Source of the DNA: Thermoplasmata archaeon
GTDB lineage: Archaea; Thermoplasmatota; Thermoplasmata; Thermoplasmatales; Thermoplasmataceae
Assembly (NCBI GenBank): GCA_021819605.1
Contig: JAKAQT010000031.1
Location: forward strand, 1-13,487
Length of the DNA: 13,487 bases
Direction: 5' to 3'
This document shows positions 1 to 5,959 of the stretch, piece after piece (the stretch's first letter is position 1; the number at the start of each line of letters is the position of its first letter). The notes under the pieces were generated by a model that saw nothing but the letters and a program-made list of their open reading frames with translations, did not search any database and was not told the origin of the DNA. The translations under genes and the position numbers were made by a program.

Positions 1-42
1 GGTCCGGTGCGTCTAATTTGTTTTTTATGCAGCTTGATAGTA

Positions 43-50
43 TTTATATA
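43..50 (+). promoter_or_regulatory. TATA box of the PadR/ABC exporter operon
   Basis: TTTATATA lies about 25 nt before position 72, the predicted transcription start. That leaves a leader of roughly 23 nt, which carries a Shine-Dalgarno site before the ATG at 95. A T-rich stretch just upstream (18-28) may be the end of a preceding transcription unit. Confidence 0.55.
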
Positions 51-55
51 TTGAA

Positions 56-76
56 TTTCGATATCGATTTCGATAT
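56..76. promoter_or_regulatory. Candidate PadR operator (nested palindromes)
   Basis: Positions 58-67 (TCGATATCGA) are a perfect 10-bp palindrome. Positions 61-76 are a perfect inverted repeat, ATATCGA-TT-TCGATAT. TTTCGATAT occurs as a direct repeat at 56-64 and 68-76. The block lies between the TATA box and the start codon and covers the predicted transcription start, where a bound repressor would block the polymerase. PadR proteins commonly repress their own operon. That this is the site is inference; it does not match the ATGT-N8-ACAT pattern known from bacterial PadR. Confidence 0.5.
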
Positions 77-94
77 AAAGTGGGTGATGATAAT

Positions 95-562
95 ATGAAG
101 GAAAGAATGCACGGCTTTTCTGGAGATGATACGCCTGCATTTACATTTGCTAAATCATTCAGGCGACATGGTGGCATGCGTTACTATGTTCTGTGGTTGC
201 TTACAAACGGGCCCATGAAGGGTTCCGAAATAATGGATCAGATTCAGAAAGAAACCATGGGATGGTGGCGCCCCAGCCCAGGGACAATATACCCTCTGCT
301 GAGCAATCTGGAGAAGGAAGGCCTCATAACAAGGCATCCTGACCTCAGGTACGATCTCACAGCAACCGGAAGAAACGAAATGGGCGCGGGAATAGGGCAG
401 GCTGCCCAGAGTATTACAATGGAGAGGCTGGTTGCGGATCTGGAAGGGTATGCCGATTATCTGGAGGAAGAAAGGGATTCAGCGATGCCCTATCTGGACA
501 GGATTGAGGTAACGGCAAGAAGAATACTGAAAATCACGGAAGATTTGAGGAAGGTGAAATGA
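95..562 (+). CDS. PadR-family transcriptional regulator
   Basis: This is a 155-residue DNA-binding repressor of the PadR winged-helix family. The signature is at residues 57-80, reading WWRPSPGTIYPLLSNLEKEG and then LITR; it holds the recognition helix and the start of the wing. An acidic helical C-terminus (about 108-152, with LEEERD) is the usual dimerisation arm. I chose the ATG at 95 because GGTGAT lies 6 nt before it; a GTG at 80 would add five residues but lacks such a site. The ABC ATPase begins one base after the stop, so the regulator heads a three-gene operon. PadR relatives such as LmrR repress multidrug ABC exporters and release DNA when they bind drug, and the same role is likely here. 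The ligand cannot be read from the sequence. Confidence 0.9.
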   Translation: MKERMHGFSGDDTPAFTFAKSFRRHGGMRYYVLWLLTNGPMKGSEIMDQIQKETMGWWRPSPGTIYPLLSNLEKEGLITRHPDLRYDLTATGRNEMGAGIGQAAQSITMERLVADLEGYADYLEEERDSAMPYLDRIEVTARRILKITEDLRKVK

Positions 563-563
563 T

Positions 564-1556
564 TTGGCGGCAATAATAGAGACCAGGAATCTGACAAAAA
601 TTTACGGGGGAAAGGTAAAGGCGCTTGATGATCTGAACATAAGCATAGAGGAAGGTGAAGTATACGGGCTACTTGGGCCCAATGGCGCCGGCAAGACCAC
701 AACCATAAACCTGCTGGTGACCAGGATTGCACCCACATCAGGAACTGCAATAGTGAATGGATTTGACATAGTGAAGAATTCGCTTGAAGTAAGGAAATCC
801 ATAGGAGTTGTGCCTCAGGATCTCACTACAGATGAGGATCTTTCAGGCTTCGAGAACCTGAAGATGGTTTCCCAGTTTTATGATGTGCCTGCCGAGGAGG
901 CAAAGGAACGTATACACAAGCTTCTTTCAATGGTAAGCCTGGATGATGTTAAGGACAGGCTCGTGAGGCAGTACTCAGGTGGAATGCGAAAGCGTCTTGA
1001 GCTCATAGCAGGACTGGTGCACGATCCCAAGATCCTTTTCCTGGATGAGCCTACTCTGGGGCTTGACGTTACCACGAGAACCCAGATGTGGAAGTACGTC
1101 AGGGAAATTCAGGAAAAACTTGACGTGACAATAATTCTCACAAGCCATTATCTGGAGGAAGTTGACGCCCTTGCAAACCGCATATCAATCATCGATCATG
1201 GAAAGGTGCTGGCAACCGGAACTTCCGAGGAGCTTAAGTCGAATCTTAAGGGTGATATCATACTAGCCACAATGAAGACGGACAAGGATGCCGAAACCCT
1301 TATGAAGTATCCAGGAGCAATTGAGGCTAAGGAGAATGGTCCCCGGGCAGTGCGCCTGAAGGTCCAGAACTCTGATGAGGAACTGCCTAAGATCATTCAG
1401 TACATTTCCGGGAACTCCCTTTCAATAACAAGGCTGACGGTGCAGAAACCAACACTGGATGACGTATTCCTGGAATATACAGGAAGTGAAATAAGGAGTG
1501 AAGAGCCCACAGATTCGAGGCAGGAAATGATGAATCTCAGGAGGCTGAGAAGATGA
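564..1556 (+). CDS. ABC transporter ATPase, DrrA-type exporter
   Basis: This 330-residue protein is the nucleotide-binding subunit of an ABC-2 exporter. Walker A is GPNGAGKT at 38-45, the Q-loop glutamine is Q85, the ABC signature is SGGMR at 138-142, Walker B is ILFLDE at 157-162, and the switch histidine is H195 in LTSH. About 110 residues follow the core, as in the DrrA/CcmA group (the DUF4162-like tail). Translation must start at the TTG at 564: no ATG or GTG lies near enough to keep the first beta-strand, and GGTGA at 553-557 is 6 nt upstream. The gene is one base from the PadR stop and overlaps the permease by ATGA, so all three are probably made together. Drug or lipid export is the usual role; the substrate is unknown. 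Confidence 0.93.
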   Translation: MAAIIETRNLTKIYGGKVKALDDLNISIEEGEVYGLLGPNGAGKTTTINLLVTRIAPTSGTAIVNGFDIVKNSLEVRKSIGVVPQDLTTDEDLSGFENLKMVSQFYDVPAEEAKERIHKLLSMVSLDDVKDRLVRQYSGGMRKRLELIAGLVHDPKILFLDEPTLGLDVTTRTQMWKYVREIQEKLDVTIILTSHYLEEVDALANRISIIDHGKVLATGTSEELKSNLKGDIILATMKTDKDAETLMKYPGAIEAKENGPRAVRLKVQNSDEELPKIIQYISGNSLSITRLTVQKPTLDDVFLEYTGSEIRSEEPTDSRQEMMNLRRLRR

Positions 1557-2347
1557 GCGGACTTGGGCCACTTACTTCACGGGAGCTAAAGAAATGGTAC
1601 AGGAATCCTGTCTCACTGCTGACCGGGCTCATACAGCCATTCTTCTGGTTGGCCCTCTTTGGCAGTGCCTTCAGCAAAATCTCTGCCTTTGGCCCAACCC
1701 TTCTTGATGGTGCCCCTAACTACATAACCTACATTCTCGGTGGGGTTCTGACAATCATCGGGCTCTTCACTGCACTGTTCTCAGGAGTGAACCTCATATT
1801 TGACAGGAGGCTTGGAGTTCTTGGAAGATTTCTCATTGCCCCAATCAGAAGGAGTTCCATAGTGTTTTCCAAGATATTTGCATCCAGTGCAAGGATTCTT
1901 GTGCAGGTCGGGATCCTTATCCTTGCAGCTCTGCTGATACCCAATGGGCTTGAATTCAAGCACGGATTCACAGTTCTGGATGCCCTTATACTCATAGCAG
2001 CTGTTATGCTTGTTGCGCTGATATTCACATCCATATTCACCACTCTGGCAGTCAGGATAACAAGGCCGGACACCATCTTCGGTGTAATCAACCTGGTCAA
2101 CCTGCCACTTCTGTTCGTGAGCTATGCCATGTTTCCTCCAGGCCTCATGGCAGGATGGCTCAGCGATGCGGCAAAGTACAATCCTGTTTCATGGAGCGCT
2201 GAGGCAATACGAACCGTGGTGATCAACGGCACCCTAACTGCATCACAGATGCACAGTGTTGGCGTCTGGCTTGGGGGCCTTGCAATCCTTGCCACCATTC
2301 TCCTGCTTATGGCGTACTTTGTTTCGGAGAATGAGATAAGGGAGTGA
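1553..2347 (+). CDS. ABC-2 type transporter permease
   Basis: This 264-residue integral membrane protein is the partner of the preceding ATPase. About six hydrophobic segments are visible, near residues 21-43, 57-82, 107-130, 140-167, 173-195 and 235-257. Between the second and third lies the cytoplasmic coupling stretch FDRRLGVLGRFLIAPIRR (83-100), typical of ABC-2 permeases, where the ATPase docks. The ATG overlaps the ATPase stop as ATGA, and AGGAGG at 1539-1544 is 8 nt upstream, so the start is well supported. Two copies of each subunit would form the exporter. DrrB-type drug export, teichoic- or lipid-like export and Nod-type transport all share this fold; linkage to PadR favours a drug or toxic-lipid efflux role. 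Confidence 0.92.
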   Translation: MSGLGPLTSRELKKWYRNPVSLLTGLIQPFFWLALFGSAFSKISAFGPTLLDGAPNYITYILGGVLTIIGLFTALFSGVNLIFDRRLGVLGRFLIAPIRRSSIVFSKIFASSARILVQVGILILAALLIPNGLEFKHGFTVLDALILIAAVMLVALIFTSIFTTLAVRITRPDTIFGVINLVNLPLLFVSYAMFPPGLMAGWLSDAAKYNPVSWSAEAIRTVVINGTLTASQMHSVGVWLGGLAILATILLLMAYFVSENEIRE

Positions 2348-2350
2348 GTT

Positions 2351-2375
2351 GTGGCAACCCTGCCACGGCCTTTTT
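2351..2375 (+). terminator. Hairpin plus T-run after the exporter operon
   Basis: GTGGCA (2351-2356) and TGCCAC (2361-2366) form a perfect 6-bp stem with a 4-nt loop. GGCC and then TTTTT (2371-2375) follow. It starts 4 nt after the permease stop. Archaeal termination needs mainly the T-run, so the stem is extra support. Confidence 0.6.
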
Positions 2376-2426
2376 AAATAACCGAAAAAAACTCAAAACA
2401 ATTATTTTAGCTTACATAGGGCGGTC

Positions 2427-2552
2427 CGTCGTCATCTGCATTGACGCGACGATGATCACGCTGTATGGTGTGCGATACCGGTATATGCACCCTGGGGCTG
2501 AAAGGTATAAGTTCTTCATATCCTGAATGGCAATCCTACGAGGGTAGGTTTT
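2427..2552 (+). ncRNA. Candidate structured small RNA
   Basis: Three hairpins follow one another. Hairpin 1 pairs 2427-2436 with 2451-2460 (eight Watson-Crick pairs, one G-U, one mismatch). Hairpin 2 pairs 2467-2479 with 2480-2491 and has small bulges. Hairpin 3 pairs CCTAC (2535-2539) with GTAGG (2544-2548) and is followed directly by TTTT, which would suit a terminator. An AT-rich TATA-like element (ATTATTTT, 2401-2408) lies about 25 nt before hairpin 1, the usual archaeal spacing. I do not recognise the RNA: it is not a 5S rRNA or tRNA and is too short for RNase P or SRP RNA. The whole call is inference from structure and spacing. Confidence 0.25.
2475..2484. repeat. Perfect 10-bp palindrome inside a longer inverted repeat
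   Basis: ATACCGGTAT is self-complementary. Flanking GGTG-T-GC (2467-2473) and GCACC (2487-2491) extend it into an imperfect 25-nt inverted repeat. It could be an RNA hairpin or a protein-binding site. Confidence 0.5.
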
Positions 2553-2595
2553 CCCCTCTCCAAAGAATGTCTTCAACTAAACTCCGATCATGTTT

Positions 2596-2615
2596 GTGAA
2601 CAGGATTTGGTTCAC
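2596..2615. repeat. Inverted repeat upstream of the radical SAM promoter
   Basis: GTGAAC (2596-2601) and GTTCAC (2610-2615) are exact complements with an 8-nt spacer. The pair lies about 40 nt before the TATA box of the radical SAM gene, a position where an activator could bind. No function can be assigned. Confidence 0.3.
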
Positions 2616-2651
2616 GCCTCCGAAGTCACTCCTCATGATGGAAAAGCAAGA

Positions 2652-2661
2652 AATTTATACA
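2652..2661 (+). promoter_or_regulatory. TATA box of the radical SAM gene
   Basis: AATTTATACA would place the transcription start near 2682, just before GGTGA at 2683-2687. That Shine-Dalgarno site is 7 nt before the ATG at 2695. Together they argue against the longer open frame that begins at 2590. Confidence 0.55.
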
Positions 2662-2694
2662 TATGGGTGGCGATCATGTGGTGGTGAATTTCCT

Positions 2695-3867
2695 ATGGAT
2701 ACTGGAGCCAGCAGCACGATAAATTTCAGGGTAAATGACGGTGTAGCCACCTTTTCAAACGGGAATACTGAGATTGCAAATTTCGATCTTGAGGGTCGGC
2801 TGATATCCTACACAAAAAATGGAATCGCCTACAGAAGAACAATATCCAATACGTTCTATAAAATTGGAATGGAGGGGAATTTGAAAATAATCGATTCCGC
2901 CGCTCCTTCAGAAGGTTTGTCCATTCTGGAAAGATCTTATAGTCTGTCCAGAGAAGCAGTGAATGTCGGCAATGTTGCCCACGACGTTGAGATTGCCAGG
3001 AAAGTAGCGTCCAGGGATTTGCAATGGGCAGAGTCAGATTCCAAAAGTCTTCTTTCATTGTACTCAGCGATTCCTGTTGTGCCCCCAGACCAGCCCAGTG
3101 CATTATATCTGGAAATAACGAGCGGATGCAAATGGAACAGATGCACCCTTTGCAGAGGATATGAGACAAGGGATTACACCACAAAATCAAAGGATGATTT
3201 CATTTCACATCTGGAGGCTGTAAAGGATCATTACGGTTCAGGCCTGTCATATCACAAATCCGTGTTCCTTGGCGATGTCAATGCACTGGATATTGACCAG
3301 AAAATGCTTCTGGAGATCCTTGACAGCATTAAGGCCAAGCTGAACTTCCCTGTATTCACCGCATTTGATATATTCACCACTCCAAAGAAGAAGAACATGA
3401 TAAACTACCGTGATCTGAAGGACCACGGCCTGGATCGAGTCTATGTATTTCTGGAAAGCGGAAGCTACAGGGTCATACGGCTTTTCAACAAGCATATCAA
3501 TGTAACGGAGACAATGAATCTGGTCAACAACATTAAGGATCACGGTATCGGAATAACCATAGTGGTTATGGCTGGCATTGGGGGAAAGAAATACAGCAGG
3601 GATCACGTTGAGGCCACTGCAAACATCATATCGCAGCTTGCCCTGGATAAGGGTGATTCAGTCATCCTGTCCCCGATCATTGAATCCGATGATTCAAATT
3701 ATCTGGATATTTCCAGCAAAGAAGGGCTTTCCGACATGTCATTGCAGGAAAAGTACGCGCAGATGGACGATCTCACATCATCAATAAGGGAAGCATTCAG
3801 GGATGTTAATGGCCGGGAAATGGATATACCCATCATTAAGTACGACCTCAGGGAATCGGCACTTTAA
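2695..3867 (+). CDS. Uncharacterised radical SAM protein
   Basis: This 390-residue protein probably binds a 4Fe-4S cluster and S-adenosylmethionine. The cluster cysteines are C145, C150 and C153 in GCKWNRCTLC. The spacing is CX4CX2C, not the classical CX3CX2C, and three cysteines are enough for one cluster. FLGDVNAL (191-198) and LESGS (253-257) fit later strands of the SAM barrel. Residues 1-125 form a separate domain with FDLEGRLISYTKNGIAYRRT (30-49), followed by IPVVPPDQ (126-133). I recall the combination of a GR..Y.RR N-terminal motif, a PPDQ motif, GC.WN.CT.C and FLGD.NAL from a widespread unnamed radical SAM family; this is from memory. The 2695 start has its own SD site and TATA box. 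The gene stands alone between two terminators, so context gives no clue to the substrate. Confidence 0.82.
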   Translation: MDTGASSTINFRVNDGVATFSNGNTEIANFDLEGRLISYTKNGIAYRRTISNTFYKIGMEGNLKIIDSAAPSEGLSILERSYSLSREAVNVGNVAHDVEIARKVASRDLQWAESDSKSLLSLYSAIPVVPPDQPSALYLEITSGCKWNRCTLCRGYETRDYTTKSKDDFISHLEAVKDHYGSGLSYHKSVFLGDVNALDIDQKMLLEILDSIKAKLNFPVFTAFDIFTTPKKKNMINYRDLKDHGLDRVYVFLESGSYRVIRLFNKHINVTETMNLVNNIKDHGIGITIVVMAGIGGKKYSRDHVEATANIISQLALDKGDSVILSPIIESDDSNYLDISSKEGLSDMSLQEKYAQMDDLTSSIREAFRDVNGREMDIPIIKYDLRESAL

Positions 3868-3882
3868 CATTTTCACAACAGA

Positions 3883-3906
3883 TGGCAGCCGGCCAGTTAT
3901 TTTTTT
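3883..3906 (+). terminator. T-run terminator after the radical SAM gene
   Basis: A short TGGC/GCCA stem (3883-3886 with 3892-3895) is followed by GTTA and seven T residues (3900-3906). It lies 16-39 nt after the stop. The T-run is the main signal. Confidence 0.5.
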
Positions 3907-3958
3907 AGGAGCGGCCCCTTTCATCATGTGACTCATTGAGTATTTTCCGTGGGTCCGG

Positions 3959-3974
3959 CCGATCCACAGATCGG
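3959..3974 (-). repeat. 6-bp hairpin just past the UMP kinase stop
   Basis: CCGATC (3959-3964) and GATCGG (3969-3974) form a perfect stem with a 4-nt loop, 8 nt beyond the stop of the minus-strand UMP kinase gene. No T-run follows on that strand, so it may mark the 3' end or protect it but is a weak terminator call. Confidence 0.35.
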
Positions 3975-3981
3975 AGGCCAG

Positions 3982-4659
3982 TCATCCTATGACTGATCCA
4001 GATGTCTTCCTGTTCCTGATAATATTCCCGTACTCTGAAAGTTCTGTGCCATGTGTGACATAGATGCGTATGCCGGATCTCTTTGCAATGTTGAGGGCGG
4101 TCAGATCCATGAACACATTCGGCCCGGCACCGATGGATTTCCCTATGGCAAGGCTTATGGCCTCATCATAGGTCAGAGAGGGGATTTTCCTGGCATCACT
4201 GTCCTTTCTTGGATCATCAGTATATACCCCATCCACCGAAGTTGCGTTGATCATTATGCGCGCATTTATCCTTTCTGCAAGGAGCGTAGATACAGTGTCA
4301 GTGGTATGCCCGGGCTCAGTTCCCCCCATGACTGTGAACCGGTATATTCTGGCCAGTTCAGCAGCATCGTTCACCGTGGTGGGTATCTTGGAATTTGAAT
4401 CCTCGAAGAATGTGGAAAGCGCCAGGGCATTCATCCTTGTTGCATTAATGCCGATTTCATCCAGGACATTATCGTTAACTCCGTACTTCCTCAGTTCAGA
4501 GATATATGATCGGGCAAGAGACCCACCGCCAACAACGATGCCAAACCTGTAACCTTCCCCGAATTTCTGCAGCTCCCGGGCGAAGCTCTCCATGAATGCC
4601 AGATTCAACCCGTCAGTTGAGATTATTGACCCACCAAGCGAAATAACTACTGATTCCAT
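3982..4659 (-). CDS. pyrH: UMP kinase (archaeal type)
   Basis: This cytoplasmic enzyme phosphorylates UMP to UDP with ATP in pyrimidine nucleotide synthesis. The 225-residue protein has the amino-acid-kinase fold: SLGGS (7-11) and VVGGGS (42-47) bind phosphates, GINATRMNA (70-78) is the characteristic UMPK helix, GGTEPGHTTD (112-121) lines the UMP site, and NATSVDGVYTDDPRKD (138-153) is the ATP-binding loop. Length and the early SLGGS are those of archaeal UMP kinases, which are shorter than bacterial PyrH. The frame is open upstream to 4713, but a start there would overlap aRF1. The ATG at 4659 puts SLGGS at the expected distance and has a TATA-like element 20-26 nt upstream, suiting a leaderless mRNA. 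It is divergent from aRF1 across 47 nt. Confidence 0.93.
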   Translation of the reverse strand: MESVVISLGGSIISTDGLNLAFMESFARELQKFGEGYRFGIVVGGGSLARSYISELRKYGVNDNVLDEIGINATRMNALALSTFFEDSNSKIPTTVNDAAELARIYRFTVMGGTEPGHTTDTVSTLLAERINARIMINATSVDGVYTDDPRKDSDARKIPSLTYDEAISLAIGKSIGAGPNVFMDLTALNIAKRSGIRIYVTHGTELSEYGNIIRNRKTSGSVIG

Positions 4660-4678
4660 TTCAAAACGCCAATTAAGG

Positions 4679-4685
4679 TTATATA
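4679..4685. promoter_or_regulatory. Shared TATA element between pyrH and aRF1
   Basis: TTATATA, read on either strand, is centred 23 nt from the UMP kinase ATG (4659) and 25 nt from the aRF1 ATG (4707). Both distances suit leaderless archaeal promoters. A second AT block (4689-4698) might instead serve the UMP kinase gene with a short leader. Confidence 0.5.
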
Positions 4686-4706
4686 CGATTATAAATTTTC
4701 TGAGGG

Positions 4707-5957
4707 ATGGCAACAGACGATATGCAGATACGGAGGTACGAGTTCAAGAAAGCTCTGCAGGAGCTTGAGACCCTCAAGGGCAGGGGAACGGAACTCGTTT
4801 CACTGTATATTCCACCAAACAAGCAGATATCTGATGTGGTGCAGTATCTGCGAGAAGAATATTCAACATCATCAAACATCAAGTCCAAGTCCACCAGGAA
4901 AAATGTGCTGGCGGCAATAGAATCAATAATGTCAAGGCTGAAGTCCTACAGGTTCGCGCCTGAGACAGGGCTGGTGTTCTTTGTCGGGCACGTGGCAACC
5001 AGGGGCGACCAGACCGAGATGTACGTGAAAATTATTGAGCCGCCCGAGCCCATACAGACTTTCATGTATACGTGCGATTCCTACTTCCACCTTGAGCAGC
5101 TCAAGCAGTTCCTGGTTGAGAAGGAGATATACGGCCTCATAGTCATGGACAGGAAGGAGGCCACAGTGGGTTTCCTCAACGGCACAACCATACAGGTTGT
5201 ATCCAACGAGCAGTCCCTCGTCCCAAGCAAGCATCATCAAGGTGGACAATCATCGCGACGGTATGAGCGGCTAATAGAGATCGCGGCTCATGAGTTTTTC
5301 AAGAAGGTTGGGGAAATCGCAAACAATGCCTTCATTCCGCTCATAAAGGATATCAAGGCGGTGTTCATTGGAGGCCCCGGCGCAACAAAGGAGTACTTCT
5401 TTGAGAAGGATTACCTGCGAAACGAGGTCAAGGCCAAGGTGAAGGACCTGCTGGACATAGGGTATACAGATGAAACCGGGCTCAGGGAAATTGTTGAGAA
5501 AGCTTCCGAAACAATGAAGGAGATGCGAATAGCCAAGGAAAAAGACCTCATGAACAGGTTCATGATGGAAATCAGAAAACCTGATGGGGGGCTTGGTGTC
5601 TACGGCGAGACGGCAATCAAGAATGCACTTGAGCAGAAGTCCCTTGATCTGCTTATAATTTCAGAAGATCTTAACAAGGTTCACTACAGGTACCGATGTC
5701 CGCAATGCGGAAACACCCGCGAACTTATGACCAAGCCGGACGGAAATGTCATCTGCGACAAGTGTTCAACGCCTATGGTTCTTGAGGAGGAAGAAGACCT
5801 TGTGGAGGTTTTCTACAGGCTTGCAGACGCTTCGGGGGCAAAAGTTGAGATAATATCTGGGAACAGCGACGAAGGGAAGCTGCTTCAAAAAGCATTCGGC
5901 GGAATGGCCGGCATCCTGCGGTACGTTCCAAAGGCTGCAAATCCGCCGCAGCAGTAA
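4707..5957 (+). CDS. prf1: Peptide chain release factor aRF1
   Basis: This 416-residue factor reads all three stop codons in the ribosomal A site and triggers release of the finished protein. Domain 1 (about 1-140) carries NIKS at 57-60 and YTCDSYF at 121-127 (the YxCxxxF motif), both used for stop-codon recognition. Domain 2 carries GGQ at 179-181, the tip that enters the peptidyl transferase centre. Domain 3 (about 275-410) contains a minidomain with paired CxxC motifs, CPQC at 331-334 and CDKC at 350-353, likely a zinc site. Domain 3 binds the GTPase partner (aEF1A in Archaea) and the recycling ATPase ABCE1. The start codon has a TATA box 25 nt upstream and no clear SD, so the mRNA is probably leaderless. 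The gene ends 2 nt from the convergent phosphorylase gene. Confidence 0.97.
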   Translation: MATDDMQIRRYEFKKALQELETLKGRGTELVSLYIPPNKQISDVVQYLREEYSTSSNIKSKSTRKNVLAAIESIMSRLKSYRFAPETGLVFFVGHVATRGDQTEMYVKIIEPPEPIQTFMYTCDSYFHLEQLKQFLVEKEIYGLIVMDRKEATVGFLNGTTIQVVSNEQSLVPSKHHQGGQSSRRYERLIEIAAHEFFKKVGEIANNAFIPLIKDIKAVFIGGPGATKEYFFEKDYLRNEVKAKVKDLLDIGYTDETGLREIVEKASETMKEMRIAKEKDLMNRFMMEIRKPDGGLGVYGETAIKNALEQKSLDLLIISEDLNKVHYRYRCPQCGNTRELMTKPDGNVICDKCSTPMVLEEEEDLVEVFYRLADASGAKVEIISGNSDEGKLLQKAFGGMAGILRYVPKAANPPQQ

Positions 5958-5959
5958 GC

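Larger units (their letters stand above)
2376..2651. other. Gene-free stretch with several inverted repeats
   Basis: No convincing gene lies between the exporter operon and the radical SAM gene. The stretch holds, in order: an A/T-rich segment (2376-2412); an imperfect 10-bp stem (2427-2436 with 2451-2460); an inverted repeat centred on ATACCGGTAT (2467-2491); a short hairpin followed by TTTT (2535-2552); and GTGAAC/GTTCAC with an 8-nt spacer (2596-2615). The short open frames crossing it have no family likeness. The first three hairpins are treated separately as a possible small RNA. Confidence 0.6.

Noticed and set aside
2451..2501. C/D box guide RNA
   Set aside because: ATGATCA (2452-2458) differs from the C box in a key G of the kink-turn, and no convincing internal D' and C' boxes lie before the CTGA at 2498-2501.
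2344..2526. 60-codon plus-strand frame that overlaps the permease stop as GTGA
   Set aside because: It crosses a terminator-like hairpin and T-run, has no SD and no family likeness; codon pattern is unlike the neighbours. A small coupled protein is possible but unsupported.
2427..2552. Unlinked 5S rRNA or a tRNA
   Set aside because: The length is near that of 5S rRNA, but the conserved CCGAAC loop and end pairing are missing; no T-arm of the GTTC-R-A type is present for a tRNA.
2590..2694. 35-residue N-terminal extension of the radical SAM protein
   Set aside because: The TATA box (2652-2661) lies inside it, and the ATG at 2695 has GGTGA 7 nt upstream.
2726..3190. 154-codon minus-strand frame across the radical SAM gene
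   Set aside because: It is a shadow of a well-supported coding frame and shows no domain.
4660..4713. Upstream start of the UMP kinase at 4713
   Set aside because: It would add 18 residues before the conserved beta-strand and overlap the aRF1 start; ATG at 4659 has suitable promoter spacing.
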